This document shows, one piece after another, positions 44,389 through 45,613 of a stretch of 45,613 bases of DNA (positions within the stretch are counted from its first letter, which is position 1; each line of letters starts with the position of its first letter). Source of the DNA: Acidithiobacillus ferrivorans (GTDB lineage Bacteria; Pseudomonadota; Gammaproteobacteria; Acidithiobacillales; Acidithiobacillaceae); contig JAAOMR010000053.1 in assembly GCA_018853935.1 (NCBI GenBank), positions 1-45,613 of the forward strand, written 5' to 3'. Made by a program: the position numbers and the translations under genes. The notes beneath the pieces are model-generated. The model ran no database searches. It was not told the DNA's origin and saw only the letters and a program-made list of their open reading frames with translations.

Positions 44389-45074
44389 AATTTGATCTGC
44401 AGGCCACTTCAGTGCGGGAGATCAATAAATTCCTTCATCACCAAATTGCGGATGGCACGGCGCCTAAAATCACCATTGAAAATCCCGATGGCGCTCATAA
44501 TATTGCCGCTGGCCTAAACGTAAATTGTGAGGTGGAGATTCGTGGGCATGTGGGATACTACGCTGCAGGAATGAATCAGCATGCCTCCGTCTTGGTCAAT
44601 GGCAATGCGGGTACGGGTGTCGCCGAAAATATGATGAGTGGTCGGGTACATGTCCGCGGTTTCGCCTCCAACTCCGCAGGTGCATCAGCTCATGGTGGGC
44701 TTCTCATTGTCGATGGTGACGCGGGTCTGCGCTGTGGAATTTCGTTGAAAGGCGGTGATATCGTGGTGGGAGGATCAGTAGGCAGTTTCTCGGCGTTTAT
44801 GGCCCAGGCCGGTCGCATAGTGATCTGTGGGAATGCGGGGGATGCGTTGGGCGACTCTCTCTATGAAGCCGTAGTGTACGTGAAAGGGCATATCAAATCT
44901 TTAGGTGCCGATGCGCGCGTAGAGGATATGACGGTCGACGATCATCAAGCGCTCGAATCTTTATTGAATCAGGCAGGGACAAGTTATAGCACACACCGGC
45001 CAAGCGATTTTAAACGCATCGCTTCAGCCCGAAGCTTGTACCACTGGAACGCCGATGCTAACCAGGAATACTGA
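44376..45074 (+). CDS. mgsB: N-methylglutamate synthase subunit B (GltB C-terminal beta-helix-like)
   Basis: A 232-aa protein that corresponds to the GXGXG beta-helix at the C-terminus of glutamate synthase large chains. It shows repeated short strands separated by glycines, such as IRGHVGYYAAGMNQHASVLV, NGNAGTGVAENMMSG, VHVRGFASNSAGASAHGGLL, then VVGGSVGSFSAFMAQAGRI and CGNAGDALGDSLYE. It is a structural and channel-forming partner of MgsA and MgsC. The rhizobial name is GlxC. It is coupled to mgsA by overlap, and mgsC starts 10 bases after its stop. Confidence 0.9.
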   Translation: MENIKFDLQATSVREINKFLHHQIADGTAPKITIENPDGAHNIAAGLNVNCEVEIRGHVGYYAAGMNQHASVLVNGNAGTGVAENMMSGRVHVRGFASNSAGASAHGGLLIVDGDAGLRCGISLKGGDIVVGGSVGSFSAFMAQAGRIVICGNAGDALGDSLYEAVVYVKGHIKSLGADARVEDMTVDDHQALESLLNQAGTSYSTHRPSDFKRIASARSLYHWNADANQEY

Positions 45075-45084
45075 GGAGTACATC

Positions 45085-45613
45085 ATGAACGAAAGTCATA
45101 ACGGCGATAAAAGAATCTCCAAAGAGGAATCCTGGGGGTATGATCGAAGCACGCTGGATTATATCCAACGTGCCGCGGCGCATGGTCTCTATGAGATCCG
45201 CGGACTGGGTGCTAAACGTAAGGTTCCCCACTTCGACGACCTGGTCCTTCTCGGAGCATCCATGACCCGCTATCCCTTGGAGGGATATCGAGAAAAGTGT
45301 GCAACAAAAACCATTCTAGGTACTCGATTTGCCTCTAGACCTGTGGAATTAGAGATACCAATTACCGTGGCCGGAATGAGTTTTGGTGCTCTCTCCGCGA
45401 ATGTGAAAGAAGCATTGGGCCGGGCGGCAACCGAGGTGGGCACTTCGACCACCACGGGAGATGGCGGCATGACATCGGAGGAACGAGATTCATCAAAAGT
45501 CTTAGTCTATCAATGCCTGCCTTCGCGCTATGGTTTCAATCCGGATGATTTACGTAGGGCAGATGCTATTGAGGTCGTTATCGGACAAGGTGCCAAACCG
45601 GGGGGGGGGGGCA
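45085..45613 (+). CDS. mgsC: N-methylglutamate synthase subunit C (FMN glutamate synthase domain), 3'-truncated
   Basis: The first 176 residues of a GltB-type FMN domain protein, cut by the window end. ATG 45085 has GAGGAG 7 bases upstream. Visible motifs are SWGYDRSTLDYIQRAAAHGL, YEIRGLGAKRKVPHFDDLVL, the glutamate-synthase segment ITVAGMSFGALSANVKEALG, TTTGDGGMTSEER, and VIGQGAKPG at the end, the start of a flavin/substrate loop. It should reduce the imine formed between methylamine and 2-oxoglutarate to N-methylglutamate. The rhizobial name is GlxD. The frame is open to the last base, so no break is apparent, although it ends in a run of twelve G. Confidence 0.9.
   Translation, partial: MNESHNGDKRISKEESWGYDRSTLDYIQRAAAHGLYEIRGLGAKRKVPHFDDLVLLGASMTRYPLEGYREKCATKTILGTRFASRPVELEIPITVAGMSFGALSANVKEALGRAATEVGTSTTTGDGGMTSEERDSSKVLVYQCLPSRYGFNPDDLRRADAIEVVIGQGAKPGGGG
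45600..45611. repeat. Poly-G tract of 12 bases in mgsC
   Basis: Twelve consecutive G at the very end of the window encode the glycine run after GQGAKP. The family has glycines here, but such a long uninterrupted tract invites slippage or an assembly break. Confidence 0.8.

Overview
The window looks like a chromosome segment of a gammaproteobacterium-related acidophile, most likely Acidithiobacillus or a close relative. That is an inference from gene order and protein character, and no 16S gene is present. GC-rich housekeeping blocks alternate with accessory regions that carry integrases, tRNA genes and decayed genes.

Layout. (1) Positions 1-7969: dapA (start outside the window), bamC, purB and purC, joined by overlapping stop/start codons, then purL. 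This is lysine/peptidoglycan precursor synthesis, outer-membrane assembly and purine synthesis. (2) Positions 8067-14290: a worn accessory region on the purL-distal side of tRNA-Ala(CGC). It holds a RhuM-like gene, a type I restriction R subunit without hsdM or hsdS, a HTH regulator, a brnT toxin pseudogene with two frameshifts, an intact FitAB (VapBC-type) toxin-antitoxin pair and a deleted tyrosine-recombinase pseudogene. (3) Positions 14439-24799: mixed core genes. They are a methyltransferase, a TauE/SafE permease, a D-Ala-D-Ala carboxypeptidase, an EmrB-type exporter with a palindromic TetR-type operator, a pseudouridine synthase, an encapsulated-ferritin-like protein without a shell gene, hemW, a LON-domain protein, a cyclic-nucleotide-binding protein, rph-rdgB and a RpoS-like sigma factor. 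(4) Positions 25015-31889: an expanded macromolecular-synthesis operon, rpsU-yqeY-mutS2-dnaG-rpoD, with a clear promoter and a clear terminator. (5) Positions 31891-45613: tRNA-Ile2(CAT), an intact tyrosine integrase and a decayed excisionase-like gene, followed by a metabolic island.

The island is the most interesting part. After an AT-rich APC permease and a divergent XRE-cupin regulator comes a one-direction cluster: purU, four heterotetrameric sarcosine-oxidase-like subunits (mgdABCD), a type III glutamine-synthetase-like gamma-glutamylmethylamide synthetase (gmaS) and mgsA, mgsB and mgsC (mgsC is cut by the window end). Together these encode the N-methylglutamate pathway. GmaS joins methylamine to glutamate. 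MgsABC makes N-methylglutamate. MgdABCD releases glutamate and a C1 unit, probably onto tetrahydrofolate. PurU frees formate from 10-formyl-THF. A folD gene, needed to link methylene-THF to formyl-THF, is not in the window. If the host is an acidophilic chemolithoautotroph, this would give it methylamine as a nitrogen source and perhaps as an energy source, acquired at a tRNA site.
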